Shown piece by piece: positions 1 to 13,385 of a stretch of 64,000 nucleotides of DNA. Origin of the DNA: Loxodes magnus (lineage: Eukaryota; Ciliophora; Karyorelictea; Loxodida; Loxodidae). The translations under genes and the position numbers were made by a program. Positions within the stretch are counted from its first letter, which is position 1. Each line of letters begins with the position of its first letter. Where the stretch lies: NCBI GenBank assembly GCA_946699065.1, contig CAMPDV010000287.1:310001-374000 (forward strand). Direction: 5' to 3'. The notes under the pieces were generated by a model. That model worked only from the letters and a program-made list of their open reading frames with translations, did no database searches and had not been told where the DNA came from.

Positions 1-2392
1 CAATGAACTCTGTCATTTTTTTACAAGAACTTGCTCTTTCTTTTTAGTTGTAGATTCTAAAAATGATGCAACTATTTTTCCCTTTGGTAGTTTTAATTTT
101 TTCTAAGGCTCTTTATGTTGCTATTAGGTTATGGATAATTTATTGGATGCTTATTGTCTTTAATATCATTTATACTGACTTTATATTTTTAGAAGTACTA
201 AGTAACTCCAGTTTTAGGCTTAGTCACTACTTTTTCAGCAGCACTTCCGGCTTCAATATTTCCTTAATCAGGTTTAGCCTATACTCTCTATATAAGATCC
301 TTAAACCTTTTCTTCTGATCTCTCAATTCCTAATCTAGTATCCTTCTGTTTTAAAGTGTAAGCATCAGTGTTTTTCTAGCATATCTTCTTGATTCTTATT
401 CAGTTAGATAGATAGATAAATACGCTGCTGTTCTTGCAACTATTTTAATCTTCTCAATACTTGTGAAAATTGCTTTCTAATCCTTACTAATCCCGTCTAT
501 CGAAAGCGCTTGGCTATATTAGACTAATAACACTTACATTTACGTCTACGTGCCTCCCATAGCACTTTTATGAGCTTTACCTATGAAGTCTAACTCCTTT
601 AATTGATTATACTTATCTAGCCTTAATATAAGTTCTGCTGAAAGATGCTTCTTTCAAGCATAGAAAAGAGCTTGATAATCCGTTTAATCAAGCCAGGCTG
701 TAAATAAAAATCTCTCAAGCCTGCTATTTTTAAATCTATAGTCATTATTATAAAAATGTATGGTATAAAGGTTTCTGATAGGTGAATTAGAGAGATTCGC
801 TATAAAGGATTAGTTTCAATTCCATAGAAAGAGACTAGATTCAATAAGAACTATACTATAGAACCCTTTGTTTGCTATAAGAACAAACTTAGAACCTACT
901 TTGTGAGGGGATGTTAAAATACTAAGGTAAGGAACTTCAATGGCTGATAAAATAATCAGCCAGTTAGATATTATAGCAGGAAGGAGTTAGTAGACTATAA
1001 AAGAACCAAGATTAAGATGTTTATAAAGAGTATAAAAAGAGCTTAAAATAAGGGTTTTAGCACTCTTATCTCTTTAATCTACAATGTCTGTAGTTAGTAC
1101 ATGAAGCTATTATAAGAGGATGAGTTGAGAATTAAACTAGAATTCAAAGAGCTCAAAGTCGATGTATAAAAAAAGTGATATAATTGAATGAAAATACAAA
1201 AATGATGCAATGCTAGTTTCTATGTATTTTTTATTAAGTATACATATAAAGGTAAGCTTTAAATTAAATACACTAATTGAAATTAAAATTGGTAAGATCT
1301 TTGGAAGAAAGAAATTGAAATGCTTCTAAGATATAATAAGAAGCTTGAAGAAATAAGCAATTTTAACTCTTAAAAGCGAAATAATTATAAGAATTTATCA
1401 ATTGAAGGTATCTAATTGAATAGATCAATAACTATTGTATTATACTATAATATGAGCAAGCATTTTGGTAATACAGGAGATAGGGATAATGTAATAGATA
1501 TATAAGTATTAAATTTGCAAGATAAATAGCTTTAAGTGCATATTGGTGGATGATAACTCTGATAATGCTTTAGATATTCTCATTCTTATCTTTCCCAGAT
1601 TATTTTTCACATTTGACTGGCTAAAGATAGTGGTATAGAGTAAACCTGCTATTTTCCAAAATCACTCTAGCTTCTAAGGAGAATTCATTGTTATTTACCT
1701 CAGTTTAATCCAGAGATAATGTTTGTAATCTGAATGGTTACAATATACCTATAGCGCTATCAATTCCAAGCAAACTTACTTAGTATCAGGTTAGTTAAGC
1801 TTCTCAATCTACCCACTTTCTTCAATAATCCTATCTTCCATTACACTTGTATAATACTCTCTTAATACTTAAAGAGCTACACTCTATATATTATATACTA
1901 GTTTCCCAAGAGAAAGGATTCGATAGGTGTTAGGAAATGAAGAGAACAGAATTAGCTATTTATATTAGTATGTCGCAGTTACATGTTAATGACCTAGATT
2001 TCTAAATACTATAAAGCTATTTTATAACGAGATCTAATATATAAACTTGATCTGCAAGCATCTATTAGTGAGTTATCTCTACAGAAATATAGCATTCAAG
2101 CAAGGTCATATAATATAGGATTATTTTCATTAGATAAATTGTCTGCCTTAAAATCAAGATTACAGTGAGAGTAGAATCTCATATTTATAGCTTTATACTT
2201 AGTTGCAATATTAATAGAAAAGCATACTATATAGATATTAGATTAAGCGTATTCATTAGATTTTAAATGGATAATTATGGTAGACTTTTCTCTATTAGCT
2301 ACTGATATTTATATCTCTTTAAGGTTCAACTTAGTTTGCTTATATGATAGGATGAAATTGAATGATACTTAAGGTATTAGAAATAGAAGCAT
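1..2392 (-). CDS. Partial probable multi-pass membrane protein, cut by the left edge
   Basis: One reading frame runs from an ATG at 2392 to the window edge, with TAA/TAG read as Gln and TGA as Trp. The part from about 760 to 1 is the most protein-like: mixed charged and hydrophobic text, including ARTAAYLSIYLTEQES and AGSAAEKVVTKPKTGV, followed by a basic Gln/Lys-rich coiled stretch (RRILDQELRDQKKRFK). Upstream, roughly 1290-760, the frame holds several hydrophobic blocks that could be membrane segments. The layout recalls the large ciliate membrane proteins of the TmcB/PAS type, but I see no diagnostic motif, so that is only an impression. Between 770 and 2390 an opposite-strand frame is also plausible, so start and N-terminus are uncertain. 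The C-terminus lies outside the window. Confidence 0.42.
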
Positions 2393-2465
2393 GTCATATG
2401 ATTATTATTTAATATCTTATTTAAAAATCTACTTTTAGTTTTAAATCAAAATTGTGAATATCTCA

Positions 2466-5400
2466 TCAGAAGTTTCTAACCTCTTCCAAATCATTCAGCA
2501 CTTGCTCAATTTCTTGGTTAGTTAAGATGTGATTGCACACTACGCAATTAGGCTTTTTAACTAAATTGTTTTTATATCTTAGTATTCTATCCGTGTCTCT
2601 TGAAATTTTACCTCTCAAACATTTCTTGCATATTTAATGCTTGCACTGTAATTGTAAAACAACAATCTGGCTTACAAGTTAATGACATCCTTAGCATTAT
2701 GTTAAAAAATATTATGTCTGATAAAGGTCTTGCATTTCCTTTTTCTTATCCATTATTTTAGTGTAATATACATGATTTTTTATTTGCAAAGGTTTGCTTT
2801 CATTTAATGGGTATTCATTTCCACTTTCAGTTATATAAGTGAAAAATGGCTCACCTGGATTTTAGATAACGTAACCTTGAGGAATTTTAGATTCTCTGAA
2901 AGTTAAAAAACTTCCATCAAAACCATCAGCCTCTGATTATTCTTTTGTATATATTATGTCAAAATGGCCTGGCTTTTATAAGATGTATATTAAAGGACAT
3001 AAACCTGCTACTTTTATTTTTTGAAATGGTATCTTAACCTATTTCACATCTAAAACGACTACTTCGATTTTAATCCTCAAAACAACTTAAAGCAAACCTA
3101 TTTCAATTCCTTAAGGTTCTTTACCCATTGTAAGTATATCTTTGATCAGTTGATTGTAATTAACTGAACTTTATTACTCAAAGTGCTCTTTATGTTGTTC
3201 TAAGTAGTTTGCAGTAAGGCATCGCATTTCCCATACAAGTACTTCATCTTAATTGTCTTTATTTCTAAAGATTTCCTCAGTTAGATATTTCATTATATAG
3301 AGGTTGTTCTTCATCTTCTACTATTCCAGATTTGTTAACAGTTACAAGAACGTTTTCCTCAATACTTCATGACTATCACTCTAATTGTTCGGTCTTACCT
3401 AGTAATACCCAAAGTTTCTATTTATCTTATAAATAAACTCTTATAAATAGCCAATGGGAGTAGTGATTCTTATCAAATGCTCTAAGAATGCAAAGCCAAT
3501 AGCTCGATAGTAGCTATTTCCATCACCTCTAACAGTTCTATAAGAATTATACTTTAGTGAGAGATTTATTATGTTTGCCTTTATATTTTCATTATTCTTG
3601 AAATCCTCACACAAGTGTTCTAGTTTCTTACGAGATGAAATTTACTAAATTTCAGATTCACATTATGACTAATTTTATATACTAAACTCAGCTTAAGTTA
3701 TTTATTAATTAATACTTTAAGAGGTTTAATAAGAACTATTTTAAGAATTTTGGGTTTATATTTGGCCTGATGATTAAAAGTTCCTATTTTGATCATTTCT
3801 TTAAACAAACCATTATTAGTTTTCTTATCTCTCAGATGTTACTTCCTATTAATTTACGCTTGAACTCTCGGTTTACGTCTATTTATATAGTAAAATTTTA
3901 TTTTTTAACTCTAGTTACTTCTTCAAATCAGTTACCTATTAGTTCAACTTTAAATTTTTGTATAATATACTGTCGTTTATAGCCTCTTTTTCCTCTAATG
4001 TTTCCTGTAGTTCTTAATATTTATTTTGCAATTAGAATAATTCTATTTTAATAGTCTCTATTTTATTATTTTTATCTAATAATTAAGCACTTAACTATTT
4101 TTTGACTGCCTGTAGTTCGTTAATCTTGTATTACTCAGATTAAATTAAGCTCTCTTTTCTTTATATTAAAATTTAATTTTCTTAATTTTCTTTCCTCAAA
4201 GATTAGCACTCAATCATTTAGTTTGAATTCCTTTTCTATTCCTCAGAAATTTATATATCACTTTTCTTTAAATTTTCCTACATCTCACTGATCTTGTTTT
4301 CATTAGTTTAAATACTGTCTTATTGCTATTATATTAAAATATTTTATTATTCATTTTGGCTTTTAGTATCTTAAATATCCTTATTCATTTATGCTATTTT
4401 TTCATTTTAGGTGTTATAAGCATCCAGGATCTTTTAAAACCTTAGCTTATTTTTTTCATGCTGTTCTGTTAGTAAACCTATCTTTTTATTTTGATTTTGA
4501 GTCTATTCTTTTAGTAGTCTTATCTTATTATTTTGATCTTGAATAGTAGTTTAATTTTGGCTCTAAATGTTAGTAAGTTCTTTGTTTTTATCTAAAGCTT
4601 ACTTTACTTCTGTTTTTAATTTACTCTCTTCTTGATTCAGTTAATGCAACTATTCATTTAAGCAATTGGATTTCCTTCTACTTTCATCTTTTAGCTGTTG
4701 CATTTAATCATTTAATTTCGTTTATTTCAGTTTTAATTTATTAATTTGAGTTTAATCTTCTTACTTCTTCTTTAAAAGTTCATTTAACCAAATTTTGTAT
4801 TTTTTAAGTTCATCATCTTACTTAATTTTACTGTTTTGATTCTGCTATAAACTACTTTAATCTTATTACTTATTTTATTTTAAAGAATTGACTAGCTGTT
4901 TACATTAAGCTAGTTCTTCTTGAAGATTCTTTCTTTCTTATTCCATGTGCTTTTATTAATCTTATAGCTCTTTTATTTACATCCATTAGCTTTCATTTTT
5001 TTTTAACTATTCATCTAGAATTTTGCATGTCTCTATATAATCCTCTTCATATTAACTAACCTCTTGCTTTTGCATTAGTTCTTATATTCTACTATTATAC
5101 CTTTCAACTAGCATCCTTATTTCTTTTTCTCACTCTTTCTCCTTTTCTTTGTAGTTATAGATCATATAATTGTCTTAATCACCTTCATAATTATCATAGT
5201 CTAAGTTATTTTAAAACACCAAGTTTATTTTATAAAACCGTCCCTCTATCTTATGCTAGTAAGCTTCTATTATTTAAGACTTTTCCTTGCTTTCTCATTA
5301 CTCCATTTCAATCTTTAAGTTTTCTCATTTCTCTTTTAATTTTTAAACCTCTTAAAGCTTTTATTCACTATCCTAGATGGTTTAAAGTCTTTTGTTTTCT

Positions 5401-6047
5401 ACTATTTTAATCTAGTTCTATAAGTCTTTAATCTCTACTATAAAAGTGATTATTTCTTACTGCTACTATAAGATATCTTCAAATACGTTCTAGAGCTCTT
5501 CGCTACAAATCTAGCGAATTTATTTAACGAAGTAGATTAAAATAGTGCTGCTTTACTACCTCAGCTAGCTTTCTTCACTGTTAATCTTACTCTAGAGTAT
5601 CTAGAATTAATTAATTCTTAGTTCACTCTCCATTTATTACTGCATTTCATTAACCTCTTCCTATATTTAGCTTTATATCTGCTTTAATCTCTACTCAATA
5701 GATATGAACTAATGTCCTCTATGTGTTGTGATGGTGCACATTCCACATACTTGTATATTATCATTTACACATATAGAGTTCAAGATCTGCTAGTGATCTT
5801 AGCATTATTAATTTACCAGCTTCAATTTTATTACTGGATCTTAGTGCAAAAACTCATAAGCTATCGGAAGGTTTTCTACACCTATCTTGTTTTTTATATT
5901 ATGAGTAAGGCATTTAAATTCATCCTTCTTCTTACGAAGTATTTTCAAGCATTTTTCACAGAAAACACAAGTACAGTCAAGTCGTTTTGGTAGTCGTTGA
6001 CTGTTATTAAAGGGTTCTTCACATAACTCGCAGAAATGAGATTACAT
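2466..6047 (-). CDS. RING/B-box/coiled-coil protein with otubain-like domain and C-terminal RING (1193 aa)
   Basis: A single frame of 1193 codons runs from ATG at 6047 to TGA at 2466. Residues 6-49 form a RING-type finger (CELC, then CTCVFCEKC, then C46..H49). Residues about 79-115 form a B-box (CQDH..CVND..CGMC..HRGH). A long Gln-rich coiled coil fills the middle. From about residue 835 the text matches otubain (peptidase C65): RGDGNSYYRAIGFAFLEHL, ending with PGHFDIIYT. In otubains the triad is Asp-x2-Cys and a distal His; here Asp842 and His1028 are present but residue 845 is Ser (AGC). Residues about 1118-1171 form a second RING-like finger (CQGC..CKHQICKKC..CVVC). It therefore joins E3-ligase modules to a deubiquitinase fold that is probably inactive and may bind ubiquitin. 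Head and fold assignments are firm; catalytic loss is inferred from one residue. Confidence 0.88.
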
Positions 6048-6135
6048 ATTTAATAAATTTTATAGTAGAAGTTAAGGATTTTAAATAGCTAGAGTATTTA
6101 ATTTAAACTATCATCTTTAAAGGTTAACTAACACT

Positions 6136-7450
6136 TCAAGACACAACCTGCTTTATAATTTTCTCATTGGAGATATTTAATTTTCAAGGTAAAAGCTTAT
6201 AGTAGATATTTTTGGATCCCACTCTTACTAGCTGCTCTTGCTTTTTGTGTGCTCTTTTGTGTTTTACGATTTAAACTGGCTTCTAATCATATTGTAAGAC
6301 TTTGCATTGAGTTAATAGTGATTGTAGTTAAAGGTGCGATTTTTCCTTTTGGATTACTTAAATAATTGCCTGGTACTAAAATAAGGAATTTTTTTTGGAT
6401 AACTACGCTTTTACTATTTTAATATCATTAAAGTAGATATAGTCCTTAATTAGTATATCAAGGGTATTTTATAATGATCTACTTTCTTCAGATCGTCTAG
6501 AATATTAAAACTAACCCATTGCTACTTCTGTTTCATTTTATTGCTTTCTTTATTACTAATAGAATGATAGATAATCTACATTTCTTTTATATTTAGCAGA
6601 GGCATTTTTGAATTAATTTCTAGAGGTTAGATACGTATAAAAATTTCCCTTTTTCTCTCACACTAAATTTTAGCTAAATCTAGACTCAGCTTTCCTTCAG
6701 CATCTTTTGATTTGATTTTTCCAAATGAAACAACTTACTTATCTCCTAACTATAAGGTTCCTTAGCTATACTTCTATTTCTTTAAAAATTAGCTAACTAA
6801 GTTAATTAATCCTAGTAGATTGGCACTCTATAAACCTCGCTTCAAACATTACCTTCTTAATATACAAATTTCCTAGAAAGCTTCTATCTAGCCAGTAGTT
6901 ATATATTTCCCTTGTTTTATTCAAGGTAGAAAAAGTTTAATTTAACTAATCTTCTTCTAGCTTAAGTAAGAGCACTATAAGCATTTACTCAATTAATGGT
7001 CTTAGTATCAAATAATGAACCTTATTGGCTTCTTTCTTAGCGGTATTACCCTCTATCTTAGCATTAATCACTTTATAGCTTCTAAGTGCTTGCTTTATAC
7101 TCCTTTGTACTAGACCTTGTAGCTAACTCTATGCTTCTTTCTATTTGAATGAGCTTGTACTTTTATATAAGGGAAAATTCTTTAAGCTTAGTAAGTAGTT
7201 CTAGATATAGCTTGAGAAGGAAAATCAAGCTATGAAGCTTATTATTGAGATAAAATATCCAAGTTTCTAGCTTTAAAAGAGCAAGCATTTGGTTATTGTA
7301 AATAAGGTAAAAGCTAAATCTATAGAAAGTAATCTAATTAGGCTTTTAGACTGGAATCCTGATAAGGATATAGGTATTTAAAATAGGAAACTTAGCCTTT
7401 AGTGCTTTAGATAGATACTTTATGCTATGAGATCTAAGGGATAATTAGTA
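6136..7450 (-). CDS. Hypothetical protein with N-terminal hydrophobic segments
   Basis: A coherent frame can be followed from about 7450 to TGA at 6136. Its upper part is hydrophobic (LGYFISIISFIAWFSF, a likely membrane segment). A charged region follows that contains SIKQALRSYKVINAKIEGN and VMFEARFIECQSTRINQ, and the C-terminus is rich in Gln and Lys (IVKHKRAHKKQEQLV). The middle faintly resembles the helical repeats of large ciliate TmcB-like membrane proteins, but I cannot name a domain. No convincing start ATG was found, so the 5' limit is approximate. Other frames on this strand also read without interruption over parts of the region, so the gene model needs transcript support. It lies about 90 bases upstream of the otubain-like gene, on the same strand. 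Confidence 0.4.
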
Positions 7451-10096
7451 TATTGTCAGTAATGATAAAAGTAAACTACTAAGATAATATCATTTATTTA
7501 TGCTAGTTGCTTAGCTTAGAAAAGTATAAGTACGGTAGTTGAATGACTAGAGAGAAATTGAAGAGGAGAATGAAGATCTGGAAATTATTTAGTTATTAGG
7601 GAATTTAAATCATTAAGGAGTACTACAATACTTATGCTCAGATTTTAGAACAAGAGTATAAAAAGAGCATGATGAAGAAGCATGACAGATATATTTCACA
7701 TATTTAAATTAAATTTTTATACGTTTACAAGGCAATGAACTTGAAAAAATATTTCCTACCTTTAAACTTCTTTAAAAAGATAACTTGAATTAAGGTAAAT
7801 CAGAATAATGTGATAGAGTAATGCTCACGAGTAAAATAGACTGAATTATTAGTGATGTATAACCTTGAAAAAGCAAAAGCAACTTTAGAGTAATCTAAAT
7901 TGAGTTTTTCGGTTTGCTTACTTTTATTAATCTAGAAATGAATATATTTAGTTTAAATTTAACGTTCTTTAAGAATTTTCTTCTACTTTCTGTCAACCTC
8001 ATTTATTTGCAGGCTTAAAAATATTTACAATTGTCTTTAATTTTAATTTTCAGATCTTGTCAAAGTTACTTGATATCTAGCCATCATTTTTACAATTATT
8101 TACCCTTATTTATTGACTTCATACAAATTATCTCAGCTTATTTTTTAATGATTTATCTTGATATCTACATAAAGGCATTTCTTCGAAGTTCATCAATAGC
8201 ATAATGTATTTTTCTTTCTGATTCTTAAATCTGAACATCTACTATAATATTCTTATGATATAAAGTCTTTCATTCAACTTAGTATGGTATTCTTTTTATA
8301 ACTTAGTTCGTTTATTTTATTTAGTCATTTTTCTTTTCTGAATTATGTGATTAACTATCCTGATTCTGTCAAGTCTTCATAAGAAAATTATAAGACTTAA
8401 TTTTAGAATCATATTTGCTTTAGTGTTCCATAAGATCATCACACTATTTAAACATTTTATCTCTTCTTGCAGATCTAGCATTACTTTAGTTTTTTGCTTG
8501 AAACTTGATTTGTCAGATGTATAGAATCAAGTTACCCTCTTATGAAGGCAGACTTTATCTGTTTTTAAGGTTTTACTTCAAAAATCGGCATCATTATGCA
8601 AGAGCTCTTTTCTAGCCTCTTTATTCCATTTATTTCTATTCCTCTATAGCTTAAAAAATCATTTTCTCGCTCCTTCTATCACTTCTTAAGTGATGCTAGT
8701 ATTAGAAAAATACATATAGAGACTTAAATACTAATTATTTACTTCCAAAGAGAATCAGAGAAGCACTAGAAAACGTACTAGATAAGAATTTTAAGTAAGT
8801 ATAGATAAGCTTGAGCAAGGGCATTAATAGTCTAGCTCTATTAGTATGATAGTTAGATTGAATCACTTGCAAGAGTAACAGTATAGGATTATCTAAGCTA
8901 GTAAGTTAAACAAATGTAAGTACTTAGATTGAGGGTGGTAAATTACAAAGCTGACTAGTAGATATTAAAAAGAGAAAGGTATAGTAATTAATAGATTTGC
9001 TTATTAGATTGCAGGGCTTAAAAAATTCAGCTTATAAAAACAGCCTTTCGAAATCAAGAGAAGATATAAGTTTAAAAGACTGTAAAATGCAAAAATACAA
9101 TTCGAAAGAACTGGTAAATGATGGTGTATCTATGCCTATCAAGATATCAGAGGTTGCCTATTTTCATCATAGGTATCTGATTTTATTATTAGTTAAACGA
9201 AGAATTGTCGCACAGGTTTAAACTGAGTAGACTATAGAAGGTAATATCAAACATAACATCCAATTCTATTTAACTTAGTTGCATTCATATTTAATATATT
9301 CTAGTTAGCTAAATAGAGAGCTATTAGTAAGCTCTTCAATAAACTTAATATCTCATAAAACTTAAAAAAGGCTTACTAATCTAGAAGATAAATAATCATA
9401 AAGATAACCATCAAACCAAGTAAGTAAGCTAGCTTACAAGCTTTAGTAAGGCTTACATTAGACTTAGTACTAGAGAGGATGCAAGATAATGAAGATGGCC
9501 TTTCTATAGGTATAGTCAGATTATAGATATATAAGTCTAGTTTTAATCAAATATAATAGAAGAATTGAGCATAATAATAGTCAAAGACTGTCTTTATAAT
9601 ATTAGTAGTATAATTATGCTTAATGGTAACTAGATAAGTATAAAAGGAGTTATGTACATCTATTAGATATATACCAAAATGGACTCATAAGTACATAAAG
9701 TAGGTTTTAAACATAATATAATAGAGAAGAAAGTTAGGATTAAGAGCTAATTTACCAGCTTATTATTTCAGCAAAATAGTAAAGCTAGCTAGCTTATAAG
9801 AAGCATTAACTTGACTAATAAGAAGCAAAATACAATAGTGAGCATGAAATTTAGTTAGGTAAAAATAGCGCAATAAAGCCAATAGATTTTGTAATAAGAT
9901 CAGCAAAAAACAGAGTAAAAGGAATACGGGCGAAAAGTATTGCCTTAAATAAGCTTGGAGACCAAACTAGCCTATTTAAAAACCCTCATTCTATAAAATA
10001 AGGGACTATAATTACCTTGAAAATAATAAGTTCTCAAGGTTATATAGAAGATAAAATGAAATTCATATATTAATTATTTTATAATTAGAACATAAA
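7451..10096. other. Unresolved region, coding-like text on both strands
   Basis: No motif fixes a frame here. A minus-strand frame near 8430-7950 reads as a charged, Gln-rich protein (MFKQCDDLMEHQSKYDSKI). At 9250-10000 the plus strand reads as a Gln/Lys-rich protein, while the minus strand reads as a hydrophobic, membrane-like one. Base skew changes sign near 7200 and 8700, which fits several short genes on alternating strands. I cannot choose between the readings without transcripts. Confidence 0.3.
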
Positions 10097-12130
10097 ATGT
10101 CATCTATCCTTTGCTTATTATGTGAAGAGTAATTCAATAGAGATAAAAGACTACCTAGAAGACTTGAGTGTAGCTGTGTTTGCTGCGAGTAATGTTTAAA
10201 GGTATTTATTAAACTAAACAAGTTCTATAAGTGTTAGATTCATATGTAGAGAAGTACTTAACTGATTGAAGATTTAGAAGTAGTTGAAGAGTGTTTAAGA
10301 GATGAAGTAGAAAATGATACTTTGTAAACTTAGCTTTGCTAAAATCATATGGATATATATAAGTTTTATTGCCAAGATGATAATGAAAAAGTATGTGGTA
10401 TTTGCACTATTTCTAACCATGATGGACATAAATTCATATCCCTAGAATAGAAACTTTAAGAAGCTAGAAGTTAAATTGTAATCGAATTGGGTGCTCTAGA
10501 AGATTAGATGAACCTAGAATAAAAAATCAAGGCTTTTAAATCTTTCTAACAAGCTCTAGGAAGAAAAGCCTTAGAACTAAGAGAGTAAACTATACGCTTA
10601 TAAGCTTATTTCTATAGCTAAATACATGAAATAAGCTCATTAGAACTGAAAAGTTAATTAGAAGAGCTCTATAAATTTTAATAAGACATTACTAATAAAA
10701 TAGCTTAGAGCAAAAGCATGATGAAGAAATTAATTACATTGAGGTAGAAGGAAAATAACTCACTTGAAGGTTGCCAATAAATAAGTCAGGAAATTAAGGA
10801 TTTATAGAATGGATACGAGCAAAATAATGCTAATAATGAGAGTGAAAATGGTTTTATAAAATTCTAAGATAGCTCTTTCAGTTAATTTAAAGACATTGTA
10901 ATGAAGCAGCTTATAAAGTAGAATTAGATAGAAGAAACTTGGGCTGAAGACTAAGCAGGGACTATAAATTAAAACTATGAATATTAGATTAATTAGCTTA
11001 ATCAATAGCTAGAAAATGCTAGAACTTAGAATGCAAAGTTAAACGAATAACTGTAAAATTCAAATTAGATAACATAATAACTTTTTTCTACTCTGAGAGA
11101 ATTAGAAAAAGCAAAGACAGACCTGCAATAACAGGTAGAGTAATTAACTGAAATTAATGAAAAGAACAAACTTAAATAATAGTAATGCTTACCTGAAGTT
11201 ATCTCTGAATAAGATATCGAATCGGAGTATTGAACTTACTCGCAAAATAGTTAGGAATAGGTATAGAATTATGTGGAAATGCCATATGATTAATAAACTA
11301 TAAAAAGCAGAAGCTAGCACCAAAAATAGGAATGGACTCATTATATTATATCCTAGTATCATAATAATAATAAGCTGCTTTATAAAATAAGCTCAAAATA
11401 GATATAATTATTTAGCATTCCTATAGAAAAACTTTGACATAATTACACTTTTTCAACTTAAATCAGTAATGATTTATTAGCTCTGGCAGGAGGATATGGA
11501 ACATGAAGACATTAAGAAAATATCTCCCTAGTACATGTAAATTCGGTTTAAAAATTTAACTTGGTATATCCTAAATTATGAACATCACTAGTGCATAATA
11601 ATTAAAATCATATTTATGTGATAAATGGATTTTTACCTTATCAAAGTTATTCTAGCAAGTGTGAGTTACTTAATATATAAAACTATAAGTAGATTTAAGT
11701 ACAAGATCATCCATATAAAATGGGACGTTCTGGAAATGCTTATGCGCATGATTTTCTAGTGACTTTTGGAGGTTTTGGAAGCAATTGCTACGATAGAGTT
11801 TGCTTTTATGATATCAATGACAATAAATGATTCCAATTCTGAAATAGTATGCCAGTTCAAGCAGCTTATTGCTCAGCAATTTTCGCTCCTGATATCGAGC
11901 TAATTTTCCTTTTTGACAATTACGACAGACTAAAAAATACTAACGTCTTTGACTACCAACAATTTTATATTCACGGAAAAAACTTTCCAATATATGACCA
12001 ATCTACTTTTCGCTCTTTCTGCTTCAATGGTATTTATTAAAAGTAGAATTTATATATGTTCTAGACCGATGGATAGGAATTATATACCTATAATATACAA
12101 TTAGAAAGCTGGAGAAAGGTTAGTTTATGA
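10097..12130 (+). CDS. RING/B-box/coiled-coil/kelch protein (677 aa)
   Basis: ATG at 10097 and TGA at 12128-12130 lie in one frame of 678 codons. The N-terminus carries a RING-type finger (C6LLC9, then CSCVCCEQC) very like that of the 2466-6047 gene. A B-box follows (CQNH..YCQD..CGIC..HDGH), then a Gln-rich coiled coil. The last third is a kelch propeller: GGYGTWRHQ, FGGFGSNCYDRV, DINDNKWFQFWNSMP and ESWRKVSL are typical blade pieces. Several blade Trp residues (GTW, NKW, QFW) are TGA codons, while the terminal ESW uses TGG, so TGA=Trp and TGA=stop occur in the same gene. The architecture is that of a substrate-binding E3 ubiquitin ligase. It starts a row of three RING-family genes on this strand. 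Confidence 0.87.
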
Positions 12131-13385
12131 TATATTATCTTAATTTTACTTAATATAACTGCCTGTCATTTTTCATCCTTCATTTCACTTAATCTCATCT
12201 CTTCTATCAATATTCCTTCAAATTCTTAACTTTCGATATTAAAGTATAAGAATAGATCCTTTAAAGTACTCTTATATATGATTTTACACCCTTCAATACT
12301 TTGAGTCCATATATTTTATCTTAACGGTTATGAAGAAATGATTGCTTTACTTCCAAAGCGTCTAAAATGAGATCTAATTTAGTGATATTTATAGCTCTAA
12401 AAGCTTCTAGTAACTATATCTTTGCAATTCTGATTATAAAATTTATTTAGTAGTAAATGGCTATAAAAGCCTATGGGTATTTTATAACCTATTGATTTAA
12501 TAAGATAAAGGTAAGGCAAAAGCATCAATCAAGCTAAGAAACTTTAAATTCATTTCATTCATCTTCAAGTATGAGAATCTAACAGCAACTCTGAGATAGG
12601 GGGAAGCACCTACTTTAAAATCCTTTTCAGTCTTCATTTTATAATGAAAGATACATTTCTATAGTCAAAATTGCTTAAATGTGCTCTGAAAGATTCTTAG
12701 TAACTGAGAGTTTATTTCGCTTTCTCGCTAAATTTCAAGCGTATGATATCATGGGAAGAAAATGTAAATAAGATTTACTTTCTGATTAGTAACTAAATTC
12801 CCTTAGAAATTCATTTTTATGAGCAGAGAGAGAAAAAAATGAAGTTTGCAAACAGTAAGTAAAGTAAGTTAGCAGAACTAAAATGAAGCCTTATCTAAAA
12901 GATAGGCTTGTACAAAAGTATTTTGTATTAAAGTGAAATAAGAAGCTTTTATTACGTTTATCAAACTAAGAAGAAATCTTGTTAAGAAAGAGATTTCGCC
13001 ATCCTTGCTTTTTATAAGTAAACAGATAGATAGTGGTACCAAAATTTTTTCTTAAAGAAGTTAATATTAAATTGCCTTATACTTCTTAATAGTCATAGTA
13101 GACTTTATAATGTCAAACTTATGGTAGCAAGTTAATCAAATTTTATAATCCTACAAATATCAAACATAATAAGGACTAACTCCTTCCTATCTACTGCACT
13201 AAATGCTAAAGTTATAATTAGCACTCTTATTTTCTAACTAAAGTCTTACTGATAGCTATTATTAACTCTATTTACTAGAATAAATATAGAAGCTAAAAGA
13301 GTATGTAAAAGTATTAATCCCTAGTTACTTGTTGACTATATCTCTTAGCTCTAATCATTAAAGTTATCTCTTTTTTACTTTAAAT
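12131..13385 (+). other. Intergenic or unresolved coding-like region
   Basis: Between two firm genes. A plus-strand frame from about 12570 to 13260 reads as a plausible, motif-free protein (for example SLHFIMKDTFLQSKLLK and YQTKKKSCQERDFAIL), but a second plus-strand frame is nearly as good at its start. I see no finger, membrane run or repeat in either. Confidence 0.3.

Noticed and set aside
63-338. Hydrophobic plus-strand frame
   Set aside because: The minus strand there gives a better mixed-composition protein continuous with the upstream gene.
770-2390. Plus-strand coding reading
   Set aside because: Plausible locally (for example LEERNWNASKIQQEAWRNK) but less continuous with the firm part of the minus-strand gene; kept as a caveat, not a feature.
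6136-7450. C2-domain or FOP/LisH-like assignment
   Set aside because: Suggestive pieces appeared in different frames, but none had the motif continuity needed.
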